NCBI GenBank assembly: GCA_024640625.1
Contig: JAHEER010000005.1
Coordinates: 1 to 64,000, forward strand
Length of the DNA stretch: 64,000 nt
Direction of reading: 5' to 3'
DNA from: Desulfobulbaceae bacterium
GTDB taxonomy: Bacteria > Desulfobacterota > Desulfobulbia > Desulfobulbales > Desulfocapsaceae
Shown: positions 37,203-46,829 of the stretch, one piece after another
Layout of the letters: each line of letters begins with the position of its first letter
Position numbering within the stretch: position 1 is the first letter of the stretch
The notes under the pieces: model-generated
Seen by the model: the letters and a program-made list of their open reading frames with translations, nothing else
Told to the model about the DNA's origin: nothing
The model's database searches: none
Translations under genes and position numbers: made by a program

Positions 37203-37388
37203 ATGGCACGTCGACTCGCCGCGATACTTGCCACTGATGTTGTGAAGCATTCTTCTCTCATGGCCAGATTGAGTCGCGGCACCCTGGAGGCGGATCGGCA
37301 AGCCCGGGAGTTCTTCAATCAGGCGCTCGCCCTTGACCCGAGCTATGACCGCTTGGTCCATAAAGCATCTTCACGTAATTCTTTTTGA
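37203..37388 (+). pseudogene. Remnant of a class III adenylate cyclase-TPR gene
   Basis: The 61-residue frame begins MARRLAAILATDVVKHSSLM, the recognisable N-terminus of class III adenylate/guanylate cyclase proteins (usually RRLAAILAADVVGYSRLM). It then jumps directly to a TPR-like segment (EADRQAREFFNQALALDPSYDR) that in full-length proteins lies hundreds of residues later, and stops soon after. The simplest reading is a large internal deletion that left both ends. An upstream in-frame ATG at 37182 adds seven residues. No function expected. Confidence 0.55.
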
Positions 37389-37843
37389 CTTTTCCACTTT
37401 CCGGAGGGATAATTACAACGAACCTGAACGTTACCCTAACAGCCAATAGGGAGGTAAGGTTTGAAAAAACTTGGCTACCCAACCCGAGGCGCCGCAGTGA
37501 GTCCTTGTGAGTACACCTCTGTTTGTCTGATGCCCTCTTGCAGGTATGGAAATTTCATTCTGTGTGAGGAGGTTTTTCATTTGCAGTCAGGGGCTGTCTT
37601 GTTCAGGCGGCTGATTCAGAAAATATTGTAATCACAGCGGGTTGGAGTTAAAGCGTTCCGATTACGTTTGGGTTTATATCCCTCCTGGGTAAGGGGTCGC
37701 CATGGTGGCGGCCCCTCTCTTTATCATTTGTCTAGTTCAAATACCTGTTTATTTTAGGCTATAGCCAACTACAAAACATTCAGCCCGATGTATCCTGAGT
37801 CTATTAAGACCTGTTCCGGGCCGAGATAACCGGGGGGAGAGCA
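37389..37843. other. Intergenic region with structured segment, no gene
   Basis: About 455 bases. The part 37430-37490 can fold into small hairpins (CCCTA/TAGGG, then GGTA/TACC around an A-rich loop), and a terminator-like hairpin follows at 37692. A small untranslated RNA is possible, but I recognise no known RNA family. Confidence 0.3.
37692..37720 (+). terminator. Terminator-like hairpin
   Basis: AGGGGTCGCC at 37692-37701 pairs with GGCGGCCCCT at 37707-37716 (one G-U pair) around a five-base loop and is followed by the pyrimidine-rich CTCTTTATC. No plus-strand gene lies directly upstream, so it may end a small RNA or the remnant's transcript. Confidence 0.55.
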
Positions 37844-40800
37844 ATGACTGAACCCAGATCCAAAAACCGTACCCGCTGGCCGATTATAGTCGGCGTAATC
37901 GTTGCCGTTGCCGTTATCTGTGTGGCGCTCCTGCCCACGGTATTGTCGAGCCAATGGGGCAAAGGGCGGGTGCTGAACATGGCGACTCCCCACCTGCCGG
38001 GCGAGGTTCAGGTCGACAGCTGGTCCTTGAGCTGGTTCGGCACCCAGCGGATTGGCGGGATACGCTATGCAGATCAGGGTTCCGGCTTACAGGCCGACAC
38101 CGCCGAGGTAACAGTCGCCAAAGGGCTGGCGTCCTTTCTGCTGGACAGGGGTGATCTGGGAACAGTGACCATCGTCAGGCCGGATATTCGCATCCGTCTG
38201 CCCGAGCCGCCTCCAGAGGAGGGCGGTTCCGAGCCCGAACCCGGGCCGGACAGCAGCCCGGCCGGCAGGGATAAGCCTGAAGTATCGGAAAAAAGCGCTC
38301 AGCCGGGCCAAGAACCACTGGCGCTTCCACCGGTCAGCGGCCGCCTGCTGGTTGAAGAAGGGAAAATTGCCGTCCTCAGGACCGGCAAAGAAGCAGAACC
38401 AGTTGCCGTCGATATCAATCTCGAGGTCGACATTGCCTCTCTGGCTGACGATATCACTTACTCGCTTGCCCTGACCTCCCCTGACGGTGCGGGCAGTATC
38501 TCGGGGCAAGGGAACGTGATGCTGCAGGGGACCAATACGGTGGCCGGCTCGATTCGCCCGGCCGGTGATCTGCAGATTGAAAACTGGGACATTTCCCGGC
38601 TTCTTGAACTGGTCTCGGCCTTCGCCCCGGCACCGGCAGGAAACGGTATTTTACATAGCGCCGTCACCTTTGAGGGTTCCATGAACGAAGGTATCAATCT
38701 CAACGGTACCGTCGATCTCCTGAACCTGGAACTGTTTGGCGGACCGCTGGGCAGTGATCGGCCTTTTCTGGAACAAACCTCGATGGAATTCACTTCCCTG
38801 GTGGGGGCGGGAAGCCTTGAAGTATCTTCCCTCACGCTCGCTTCACCGCTGGCCAACGGCAGTCTGACGGCATCTGTCGACACTGAGGGTCCATTGCAGT
38901 TAGGGACTGATCTGCGGGTGAATCTTCACGAAGTGGCCAGCCAGATACCCCACACCCTGAACCTTCAGGAAGGGGTGCAGATCACTGACGGTGTGCTGGC
39001 CGTAGAGGGCCAGTTGCAATCCGGACAGGGCGAAAACAGATTTAACGTCGATGCCCAGGTCGAAGGTCTGGCCGGCATCCGCGACGGTCAAAATATCTCC
39101 CTGGCCAAGCCATTCACTCTCAGCCTCAAAGGGCAGCAGGGCACAGGCGGATTACGCCTGGACAATTTTGCCGTTCGCTCCTCTTTTCTGGAGGGGGAAG
39201 GACAGGGGGATCTCAACGATCTAAAACTTTCGCTCACTGCAGACCTGGGCGCAGCCCTGGCGGAAATTTCCAAATTTATCGACCTGCGGAATTATCAGGC
39301 CAACGGACGACTGGCCGTCACCCTGGAGGCGCTGCGCAAGGATGACACCACCGTAGGTCTTACGGCACTGCTTGACGCCGATAAACTGGCAGTCAAGCAG
39401 GCCGATACCGTCATCATTCCCGAAAAGCCGCTGCAGCTCTCGGTGGCATCCGATCTTCTGCTGTCTGGTGATTTTTATTTTGGCGGTATCGCAGAGGGCA
39501 CACTGAGCTATCAGGCCTGGCTCGGCCGGGGCTCGCTGACCGGCCGAGAGCTCCTGCTCAACTCTGAGAAGGCCATCAAATCCATCGGCGAGGTGACGGC
39601 CGACAGTCAGCTGCGCCTGGGTGAACTGGGCATCATGCTGGGCAGCCTGGGGGTGGTGCCTGACTCATTTGCCTTAAGCGGCGACTCACAGGTTCAATTA
39701 AAAATTTCCGGTGCGAACGACAGGTTCCTCATTGATGAGCTGCTGGTCGATGCCAGAAAGCTCTCTGTGCAGAAGGGCTCAGCAAAACTGATTCCTGAAA
39801 GTCAGCTGACAATTCGAGGCAGCACCGAGGTGGCGCTGGGGGCAGACGGACAAGTCAGCACGGTAGACAAGCCACAGTTCAGCTACCAGAGTTGGCTCGG
39901 CAGCGGGGATATCAAGGCCGCATCTCTGGACGTCGCGGCCACCCAGCTGAAAACGCTTGACTTTGCAGGGAAAACAGACCTGGGCAAAGTGGCCGAGTTG
40001 TTCACTGTTCTGGAACTTCTACCAGCTGGTATGAGCTTCAGCGGCCTGGATTCGTCCTCACTGACCATGGATTATTCACCCGACAAGATCGATCTTCACT
40101 CTCTCCGCACTGAAATAGAGAACCTGGCGGTGCAGCAGGAGAAAAAGACCTACCGGGACAAGAAGGTGGTGCTCGAAACCGCGGGCGCGGTCGATATGAC
40201 AGCCAGGGCCGCATCTTTCAGCCCGGTCCATATCGATTCCTCCAACGGGGCGGTCTCTTTTGAGAAATTTGCCGTCGGGGACTGGAACAATCTGCTCGAT
40301 ACCCTGAGCAGCACGGGACAGGCTCGCTTCGACCTGCGCACTGTTCTCGATGCCGCGGCCGACTGGTTCAGTCTCCCGCCTGAGGTCTCCACCGCCGGCC
40401 TCGTGGACTTGAACTGGAATGGCGCGGCAGATAAGGATACGGATCACCGCTATCGGATCACGGCCGATGTGAATGATTTCGTCCTGGCCAAAAATGAACT
40501 GCAGGCCTTCACCGGTGAAAAGGTAGGGGTGCAGATAGACGGAGTGAAAAGCCCGGCCAGCGGAAACTTCGAGCTGAATCAAGTTAACATCGCCTCACCC
40601 ATGCTCGACTTCTCTGCCGCCGGTTTCTGGAACCAGGATGGTGGGAGTGGTGCCGAATTCGGCTTCAATGGTGATCTCGGTCTGGACCTCGCCCGAATTG
40701 CAGCGCTGGTGAGAACCTTCTCCGAGATTGATCTGGAGATGGCCGGGAAATCAGCCCGTCCCTTCGAGCTGAAAGGAAAATATAGCCCGGAACAGGCGCA

Positions 40801-41620
40801 ACAGTGGTGGCGGCACACCGATTTCAAGGGATCTTTTCAGGCCGATCTGATCAGGGTCCTGGGAGTTGAACTCAGCTCCCTCGAGATTCCGCTTGTCGTT
40901 TCAGGAGGGATTGCCGAGGCCGACGTGCAGGGCAGGGTAAATCAGGGCGGACTGCTGCTCACACCGCAGCTCGATCTGCAGAGTGAGCCGCCGGTTCTGA
41001 CCATTCCTGAAAATTCTCACGTCATTACCCAGATGCAGATTACCAGAGATATGGCGGACCAGCTTCTGGCCCGCATCCACCCGCTCTTCATGGGTGCCAG
41101 CCAAATGAGCGGCACCGTCGATCTCCACCTCGAGCGCTTCAACTGGCCGCTTGGCAAAGAAAGCCTCAATGATCTCCAGTTCGCTGGCTTTATGGATCTC
41201 AACGAGGTGCGCCTGGAATCATCGGCCATGCTCGGCTCCCTGCTTCACGTCCTGCGCATCCAGGAGACCGGACTTGATCTCAGCGGCAGGCAGATCAGGT
41301 TTGAGGCCAAGGACGGCCGCATTGCGACCAACCCGCTGCGCACCAACCTGAGTGACACAGAACTGGTTATCAGCGGCAGCCTGGGGCTGGATACCACCAT
41401 TGATTACCTGGCGCAGGTGGAAGTAACCAAGCGGCTAGTGGGGGGTGATCTGTACAACTACCTGGAAGGGACGGTGATCAACGTACCGGTGGGGGGGACG
41501 CTTTCCAACCCCGATATTTCAGCACAGACCGTACAGCGGGCAGTGACCGATCTGGTTAATCAGGCGGGCCAGAAAAAGCTGCAGGAGGCGGCCGGCAGTC
41601 TTTTGAAACGATTGTTTTAG
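37844..41620 (+). CDS. Large AsmA/TamB-like inner-membrane-anchored periplasmic protein
   Basis: A 1258-residue protein with one N-terminal transmembrane helix (residues about 13-32), a proline- and Glu-rich linker (PEPPPEEGGSEPEPGPD near 125) and then more than 1000 residues of repetitive beta-rich sequence (LRLGELGIMLGSLG, FDLRTVLDA and similar). The C-terminus has the AsmA-like closing pattern (LGLDTTIDYLAQVEVTKRLVG and NVPVGGTLSNPDIS). AsmA/TamB proteins form long hydrophobic grooves that carry phospholipids or help outer-membrane protein assembly across the periplasm. ATG 37844 follows GGGGGAGAGC. Monocistronic, but near the MCE lipid-transport operon, consistent with an envelope theme. 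Confidence 0.85.
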   Translation: MTEPRSKNRTRWPIIVGVIVAVAVICVALLPTVLSSQWGKGRVLNMATPHLPGEVQVDSWSLSWFGTQRIGGIRYADQGSGLQADTAEVTVAKGLASFLLDRGDLGTVTIVRPDIRIRLPEPPPEEGGSEPEPGPDSSPAGRDKPEVSEKSAQPGQEPLALPPVSGRLLVEEGKIAVLRTGKEAEPVAVDINLEVDIASLADDITYSLALTSPDGAGSISGQGNVMLQGTNTVAGSIRPAGDLQIENWDISRLLELVSAFAPAPAGNGILHSAVTFEGSMNEGINLNGTVDLLNLELFGGPLGSDRPFLEQTSMEFTSLVGAGSLEVSSLTLASPLANGSLTASVDTEGPLQLGTDLRVNLHEVASQIPHTLNLQEGVQITDGVLAVEGQLQSGQGENRFNVDAQVEGLAGIRDGQNISLAKPFTLSLKGQQGTGGLRLDNFAVRSSFLEGEGQGDLNDLKLSLTADLGAALAEISKFIDLRNYQANGRLAVTLEALRKDDTTVGLTALLDADKLAVKQADTVIIPEKPLQLSVASDLLLSGDFYFGGIAEGTLSYQAWLGRGSLTGRELLLNSEKAIKSIGEVTADSQLRLGELGIMLGSLGVVPDSFALSGDSQVQLKISGANDRFLIDELLVDARKLSVQKGSAKLIPESQLTIRGSTEVALGADGQVSTVDKPQFSYQSWLGSGDIKAASLDVAATQLKTLDFAGKTDLGKVAELFTVLELLPAGMSFSGLDSSSLTMDYSPDKIDLHSLRTEIENLAVQQEKKTYRDKKVVLETAGAVDMTARAASFSPVHIDSSNGAVSFEKFAVGDWNNLLDTLSSTGQARFDLRTVLDAAADWFSLPPEVSTAGLVDLNWNGAADKDTDHRYRITADVNDFVLAKNELQAFTGEKVGVQIDGVKSPASGNFELNQVNIASPMLDFSAAGFWNQDGGSGAEFGFNGDLGLDLARIAALVRTFSEIDLEMAGKSARPFELKGKYSPEQAQQWWRHTDFKGSFQADLIRVLGVELSSLEIPLVVSGGIAEADVQGRVNQGGLLLTPQLDLQSEPPVLTIPENSHVITQMQITRDMADQLLARIHPLFMGASQMSGTVDLHLERFNWPLGKESLNDLQFAGFMDLNEVRLESSAMLGSLLHVLRIQETGLDLSGRQIRFEAKDGRIATNPLRTNLSDTELVISGSLGLDTTIDYLAQVEVTKRLVGGDLYNYLEGTVINVPVGGTLSNPDISAQTVQRAVTDLVNQAGQKKLQEAAGSLLKRLF

Positions 41621-41921
41621 GATTCCCTTCTCTACCGCACCCAGCTTGTCATAAGCCGCGTGGGCGGAGGCCAGCGATGCCTGTTGCTCGAGTATTATCT
41701 GGATCAGTGAACCAAAGTCCTCCTGCCGCTGCCAGGGAGGCGGAGGTCCTTACAGGTCCACGACAATGGAAAATACCGGTTCGATGCAGACCAGTTCACA
41801 GATTTTCTGCTGCTGAACAGCCCCATTGAGGCGTGGCGGGAAAGCGGAATTCATTGAAATGAAGTTTTTTTGATTCGGTGAATTGACCACGGCTGTCTCG
41901 AAATACGCCTCCACCTTAAAT
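41621..41921. other. Gap with possible decayed coding fragments
   Basis: The 301 bases between convergent genes contain two short open stretches of coding character without starts: one on the minus strand reading LIQIILEQQASLASAHAAYD (about 41635-41705) and one on the plus strand ending FTDFLLLNSPIEAWRESGIH (to about 41857). They may be scraps of lost genes. No complete gene. Confidence 0.3.
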
Positions 41922-43424
41922 CTAGTGCTTGGCGGGCTTGGTTAATTCCACCTTAATCAGCAGATCTGTATCCAAGATATATGAAGGGAGGGTTCCATCA
42001 TCATTGACCAGGACGGTATACCCTTGACCGCTGAGGTCTAAAATAATTTCTTTATCTGGGATATGCGGATATACCGTCAGGTCAGTGTAGAACATTGCTT
42101 CAATGGGGTGATCGTAATTGAACAGAACACCTTTTTTTATATTCTCCTTGTTTAGATCTCTCAGATCCTGCACCCATTGGGGATTTCTCTCCCTCAATTC
42201 AAAAATTGTGAGTCTTTCTAAGCAATAACGAATGGGCAGAAGGATAATAAGGGCCAGAACGACAGTAAAAAACCATTTAAATCTATATCGATTTCTCAAC
42301 TCTACGACCGCATAAAAGAACTCTGCCGTCATGTAAAATAATGCCGGCGCGGTAAAGAGCAGGTAGGCCTGCATTTTGGTTTGGGCCATGGAGAAAAAGA
42401 GAAATGGAACCAAAAACCAGACCAGCACGGCCACTTGTTTTTTGTTTCTGATCTCGCGCATTGATTTCCAGATGAACCAAACCAAGGGCAAATAGATTAA
42501 TTCGCCATAATTGATTCTGATCCGATTGAGGTAATAAAAGATGGAACCGGAGTGTCCCTCCAACCCATGAAACAAGTGGTCGAAATTATATGTTGACTCC
42601 CATATGGCTTGGTGGGGGAATTGGGAAAATATATAGAGTTGCCAGGGGAGAAAAGTAAGTGTGAGTGCGGCTACAAGGACAGCAAAGTTGGCTAAGGTGC
42701 CTTTCAGGCTGAACTTCTTCGAATCCCACACAAGCAAAAGCCAGACAGGAAGCACAATAAGGGCAGGCAGCCATTTTGATAAAATGGCCAGGCCGATACT
42801 GATGCCGATGAGAATGGAGTAGAGAGGGTTTTCTTTTCTGCAGTATTGAACGCTCAGGTAGATCGAGAGCAGGATGAAAAACAGAAAGCAAATATCCACA
42901 TGATCAGTTGCTTTTCTGCCGCCAACCAGAGGTATCACAAGACCATTGATCGAAAATAGAAAAGCGGCCAGATAGCCAGTCTTCCTGTCGAATAAGTAGC
43001 CCCCTATAGAGAAAACCAGATAGACGGCAATTGAGACCATCAGAATGGAGGGAAGCCGCAGAGCGATTTCATTGATCCCGAAAAGGTACATGCTGCCTGC
43101 CATGGCCCATAATGCCAATGGTTGTTTATGCAGCCAGATATGATTTGCCTGCCAATTTCTGAAATCGTAGGGCAGCACAGGATTGTCATACAGGGTCGGC
43201 ACCAGGGGATGATTGATCAGGTTCTTGGCCACCAGGGCATGGTACCTCTCATCCCAATAGTGCAGGAAAAAATCAGCAGAGATATAAAAGTATAACCCTA
43301 AACCACTTACTATCATTAAGGCAATTGCATATCTGTATTGGCCTTTTCGGTGGAAACGCCAGGAACCGAAATAACCTATGGAGACAACAACAAGGGTGAT
43401 AATGCCGAATATCAGGTTGTTCAT
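41922..43424 (-). CDS. GT39-type (ArnT/PMT-like) membrane glycosyltransferase
   Basis: A 500-residue polytopic membrane protein with about eleven to twelve transmembrane helices. The acidic HYWDERYHALVAKNL loop after the second helix is the catalytic region of the dolichyl-phosphate-mannose-mannosyltransferase/ArnT clan (GT39/GT83), and WLHKQPLALWAMAGSMYLFG is another clan hallmark. These enzymes move a sugar from a polyprenyl phosphate to lipid A, protein or another acceptor on the periplasmic side. The acceptor is unknown. ATG 43424 is preferred over TTG two codons earlier. It stands alone on the minus strand, convergent with the AsmA-like gene. Confidence 0.82.
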   Translation of the reverse strand: MNNLIFGIITLVVVSIGYFGSWRFHRKGQYRYAIALMIVSGLGLYFYISADFFLHYWDERYHALVAKNLINHPLVPTLYDNPVLPYDFRNWQANHIWLHKQPLALWAMAGSMYLFGINEIALRLPSILMVSIAVYLVFSIGGYLFDRKTGYLAAFLFSINGLVIPLVGGRKATDHVDICFLFFILLSIYLSVQYCRKENPLYSILIGISIGLAILSKWLPALIVLPVWLLLVWDSKKFSLKGTLANFAVLVAALTLTFLPWQLYIFSQFPHQAIWESTYNFDHLFHGLEGHSGSIFYYLNRIRINYGELIYLPLVWFIWKSMREIRNKKQVAVLVWFLVPFLFFSMAQTKMQAYLLFTAPALFYMTAEFFYAVVELRNRYRFKWFFTVVLALIILLPIRYCLERLTIFELRERNPQWVQDLRDLNKENIKKGVLFNYDHPIEAMFYTDLTVYPHIPDKEIILDLSGQGYTVLVNDDGTLPSYILDTDLLIKVELTKPAKH

Positions 43425-43902
43425 TGGCAATGATTTATTAAACGCTTCTCAGATATTCCCTGAAGATGGTTGTATTTCTGGGGAGAGCCTCAATCGAAAG
43501 GCTTCTCTGCCTCATAGAATAACCCGACCGGGGCGAAATTGTCTCAACCAGCAATCGTGGAGCCCGGTGAAGAACTCCTAAGGTACTCCTAATGGCTGAA
43601 ACTGGCATCCAGATTCAAGCCTTCTGCCAGTATCTTATATCGCCTGCGTGCCGATCTTCACGATTCCACAAAGCTGTCTAAGGGATCAAAATGATCTTAA
43701 TTTATTGAAAATTTAGAGAAAGAACATGGGCTGGATCATCCCTTATTAGTCGCAAGTATCCTGAGATAGTTTGAGATTCTGCGTAATAGTAATTACTTAC
43801 TATGTAGAAATTGACTTGAGCGCAGGCGCAGCTGGCTCCGTTACTTGATTATGCTCCGCGCCGGCAGGTTGTTCCCTGCATCTTAAATAAGGTGGTAGCA
43901 CA
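43425..43902. other. Divergent intergenic region before the MCE operon
   Basis: About 480 bases between the glycosyltransferase and the Mla-like operon. AT-rich around 43690-43810. No reading frame of coding character and no clear promoter boxes. Confidence 0.35.
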
Positions 43903-45030
43903 ATGAAAAATCCAAAGGGTTGGCTGGAGGTGGGCCGGGCAGACAACACCATGCGGATATCTGCCGGCGGATTCTGGACCATTGACCAGGTGTCGGAGCT
44001 GCAGCCGGCGGTGGATGGCCTTGTCGTCGATGGAGCGGCGGATACTGAAGTCGATTTTCACCGCATCGAACGGATGGACACTGCCGGAGCCTATCTCGCC
44101 GCCCAACTACTGGATCGGTGTGACGACAGTTCTGCCTGCCAGGTGTATTCAAATCAGACTGTTGATTCAATTCTGGAGACTGTGAGACGCTACAAAACCT
44201 CAGCTGTGTCTCGACCACCTGCATTAAACACCTTTTACGAACTAATTGGGCGTATCGGAAAAGCCACGCTCGATGCACTCGATCTTGCCGCCTGCTTCGT
44301 GGTGTTCATAGGTGCCATTACTCGTCATCTCATCATCACAGTGGCGCGGCCTGCCCGTTTCCGGTTCAGCCACACGATGACCCAGATAGAATTAAGCGGC
44401 TTCAACGCCATTCCCATAATCTCACTCATCTCGTTTCTTATCGGTATTGTTATCGCCTATCAGGGGGCACTGCAACTCGGCAAACTGGGGGCGGAGATTT
44501 ATACCATAGACCTTCTGGCCGTCACCATTCTCAGAGAAATGGGTATATTGCTTGCGGCGATAGTAATTGCCGGCAGATCCGGCTCGACCTTTGCCGCAGA
44601 GATCGGGACCATGAAAATCAACGAGGAAATCGACGCGATGTTCACCATCGGCATGAACCCGATGGAAGTACTGGTCCTGCCGAGAGTCATCGGATTAATT
44701 ATCTCTCTGCCGATTCTTACCTTGATTGCCAACTTGTTCGGGGTAATCGGCGGCGGTTTGATGGTCTGGCTGGTGATGGATGTTTCTCCACCCATGTTCA
44801 TCAATCAGTTTATCAACTCACTGTCCCCCTGGACCTTCTGGGTGGGAATCATAAAGGCACCGGTGTTTGCGGCGGTCATTGCAGTTATCGGCTGCTATGA
44901 GGGCATGCAGGTGTCAGGCAGTGCCGAATCGCTCGGCACCCATACGACCCGCGCAGTGGTTGAATCGATATTTCTGATTATTGTCTTTGATGCATTGTTT
45001 TCAATATTCTTTGGAGTTATAGGAATTTAA
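43903..45030 (+). CDS. mlaE: MlaE-type ABC permease with N-terminal STAS-like domain
   Basis: A 375-residue protein. Residues about 8-105 form a STAS-like domain (VDFHRIERMDTAGAYLAAQLLD), as seen in fused MlaE/MlaB-type proteins, so the separate small MlaB subunit is replaced. The rest is the MlaE permease: five to six helices with the family blocks FRFSHTMTQIELSGFNAIPIISLISF, GAEIYTIDLLAVTILREMGIL, AEIGTMKINEEIDAM and GCYEGMQVSG. It forms the membrane channel of a phospholipid transporter at the inner membrane. First gene of a four-gene operon. Confidence 0.92.
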   Translation: MKNPKGWLEVGRADNTMRISAGGFWTIDQVSELQPAVDGLVVDGAADTEVDFHRIERMDTAGAYLAAQLLDRCDDSSACQVYSNQTVDSILETVRRYKTSAVSRPPALNTFYELIGRIGKATLDALDLAACFVVFIGAITRHLIITVARPARFRFSHTMTQIELSGFNAIPIISLISFLIGIVIAYQGALQLGKLGAEIYTIDLLAVTILREMGILLAAIVIAGRSGSTFAAEIGTMKINEEIDAMFTIGMNPMEVLVLPRVIGLIISLPILTLIANLFGVIGGGLMVWLVMDVSPPMFINQFINSLSPWTFWVGIIKAPVFAAVIAVIGCYEGMQVSGSAESLGTHTTRAVVESIFLIIVFDALFSIFFGVIGI

Positions 45031-45797
45031 TGGGCCCCACTAATGGTTGTACCATTAACGTCAATGACCTGGTTGTTCGGCTTGGCGATTTCACCATCCA
45101 TGACGGTCTCAGCCTGCAGGTACACAACGGGGAAATTACCTCGGTTGTGGGGGCTTCGGGAACCGGAAAATCGGTTTTATTGAAGACGATAATCGGCTTG
45201 ATCACACCGGTGAGCGGAACCATCGAGGTATTTGGTCAAAACAGTAAGCAACTCTCCTCCAGAGAAGCCCATGAGGTACGCAGGCGCTGCGGAGTTTTAT
45301 TTCAGGATGGGGCCCTGTTCGGCTCCCTTACGGTCAGTGAAAATGTTCAGATCCCAATCAAGGAGCACTTCAGGCTCCCTCAGAAAATGAGAGCAGAGCT
45401 GGCCGCATTAAAACTTTCCATGGTGGGCCTGGATGCGGACGTGGGCACTAAATACCCCTCTGAGCTGTCCGGGGGAATGCGCAAACGTGCTGGCCTGGCT
45501 CGGGCCCTGGCCCTCGACCCTGAACTGCTTTTTCTCGATGAGCCAACCGCGGGACTTGATCCGATTGGGGCAGCAGCGTTCGACCAATTGCTCCTCGAGC
45601 TGCAGAAAAATCTGCACCTTACGGTCTTTATCGTCACCCACGATCTCGATACCATACATACGGTGAGCAACAAGATCGCCGTTCTCTGTGAAAAAAAACT
45701 ACTGATCTGCGGCACGCTTGAGGAAGTGAGTTCCTTCGATCACCCTTGGGTTCAGGACTATTTTCATGGCTCTCGGTCTCGTGCCGTTAAGCACTAG
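45030..45797 (+). CDS. mlaF: MlaF-type ABC transporter ATPase
   Basis: A 255-residue ABC ATPase. Walker A GASGTGKS, Q-loop VLFQDGALFGSLTV, signature ELSGGMRKRAGLARAL, Walker B LLFLDEPTAGLDP and the switch His in VTHDLDT are all intact. The LSGGM-KRAGLARA form is specific to MlaF-like importers/exporters. Its ATG overlaps the TAA of the permease gene by one base, so translation is coupled. It powers lipid movement through MlaE and MlaD. Confidence 0.93.
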   Translation: MGPTNGCTINVNDLVVRLGDFTIHDGLSLQVHNGEITSVVGASGTGKSVLLKTIIGLITPVSGTIEVFGQNSKQLSSREAHEVRRRCGVLFQDGALFGSLTVSENVQIPIKEHFRLPQKMRAELAALKLSMVGLDADVGTKYPSELSGGMRKRAGLARALALDPELLFLDEPTAGLDPIGAAAFDQLLLELQKNLHLTVFIVTHDLDTIHTVSNKIAVLCEKKLLICGTLEEVSSFDHPWVQDYFHGSRSRAVKH

Positions 45798-45841
45798 CTG
45801 ATAGTATCATACTGCTGAAAAAACGGTTGCCCGGATACGCA

Positions 45842-46825
45842 ATGGAAGCAAAAAAATTCAACTTTGTTATCGGTCTCTTTGTGGTGGCGGGGATTGCCGG
45901 TATTTTTATCGTCGGTCTGTGGCTCGCCAAAACCGGTTCGAACGAGAAAGTCACTCCGTACGAGGTGCTCTTTGAAGACTCTGTATCGGGGTTGAGCGTG
46001 GGAAGCAAGGTGAGCTACCGGGGCATTCGCATTGGCTCGGTGACGTCCATAGGCATCAAACCGGATGATCCCCAATTTGTTCTGGTCCGCATTGCCGTCA
46101 AAGAAGGCTATCCGATTCATCAAGGTGATACCGCATCCCTGAAGATGGAGGGAATTACAGGAACATCCTATATAGATATCCAAGGCGCCGAGTGGGACAG
46201 TGAAATGATCGAATCGACATCGGAGAATCCCGCCACCATCCCTTCACGCAGATCCGAGCTCGGCCGGCTGGTCAAAGGCCTGCCGGATCTTATCAACGAG
46301 GGCACCATACTGGCTCAACGTTTCAGTGAGATGGTAAATGAGGAAAATCGGGATCAGCTCACCGCCATCCTCACCAATATTAATGAAATTACCGCCATAC
46401 TGGTTGAACAAAGCGAAAATATTGATAAAGTGCTTGTCACTGCAGACGAAGCGGGGAACGAGGTCATTATCGCCAGCAGGTCAGTGCAGAAATCGGCAGC
46501 CAGGATCGACGCTTTGGTCGAGACACTGCAAGCCACAGCAGATGACACCGGTCAGCTTATCAGCGAAGACGGGGCCGAGCTTGCAGAAGAGTGGAAAACC
46601 ACTGCTCGATCATGGAGAGAACTCTCGGACACCGCCCAGAGTTTCCTGGTGGCCAACGAAGATTCGCTGCACCATTTTTCCCAGGAAGGGCTCTATGAAT
46701 TCACTTTGTTTCTGCAGGAAGCACGGCTTCTGGTTGCGGGGCTGTCCCGTGTAGTTGATAGAATCGAGTCTTCAGGTGCCCGTTTTCTGCTCGATCAAGA
46801 CAATCCAGAGATAGATCCGAACTAA
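45842..46825 (+). CDS. mlaD: MlaD-type MCE-domain protein
   Basis: A 327-residue protein with one N-terminal transmembrane helix (residues about 6-28: FVIGLFVVAGIAGIFIVGLWLA) and one MCE domain at about 40-118 (VSGLSVGSKVSYRGIRIGSVTSIGI, later MEGITGTSYIDIQG). The remainder is a helical, coiled-coil-like tail with Asn, Gln and Thr (AILTNINEITAILVEQ). It forms the hexameric lipid-binding ring in the periplasm. ATG 45842 is chosen; the frame is open a few codons upstream. It follows the ATPase gene by 44 bases. Confidence 0.92.
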   Translation: MEAKKFNFVIGLFVVAGIAGIFIVGLWLAKTGSNEKVTPYEVLFEDSVSGLSVGSKVSYRGIRIGSVTSIGIKPDDPQFVLVRIAVKEGYPIHQGDTASLKMEGITGTSYIDIQGAEWDSEMIESTSENPATIPSRRSELGRLVKGLPDLINEGTILAQRFSEMVNEENRDQLTAILTNINEITAILVEQSENIDKVLVTADEAGNEVIIASRSVQKSAARIDALVETLQATADDTGQLISEDGAELAEEWKTTARSWRELSDTAQSFLVANEDSLHHFSQEGLYEFTLFLQEARLLVAGLSRVVDRIESSGARFLLDQDNPEIDPN

Positions 46826-46829
46826 GCCT

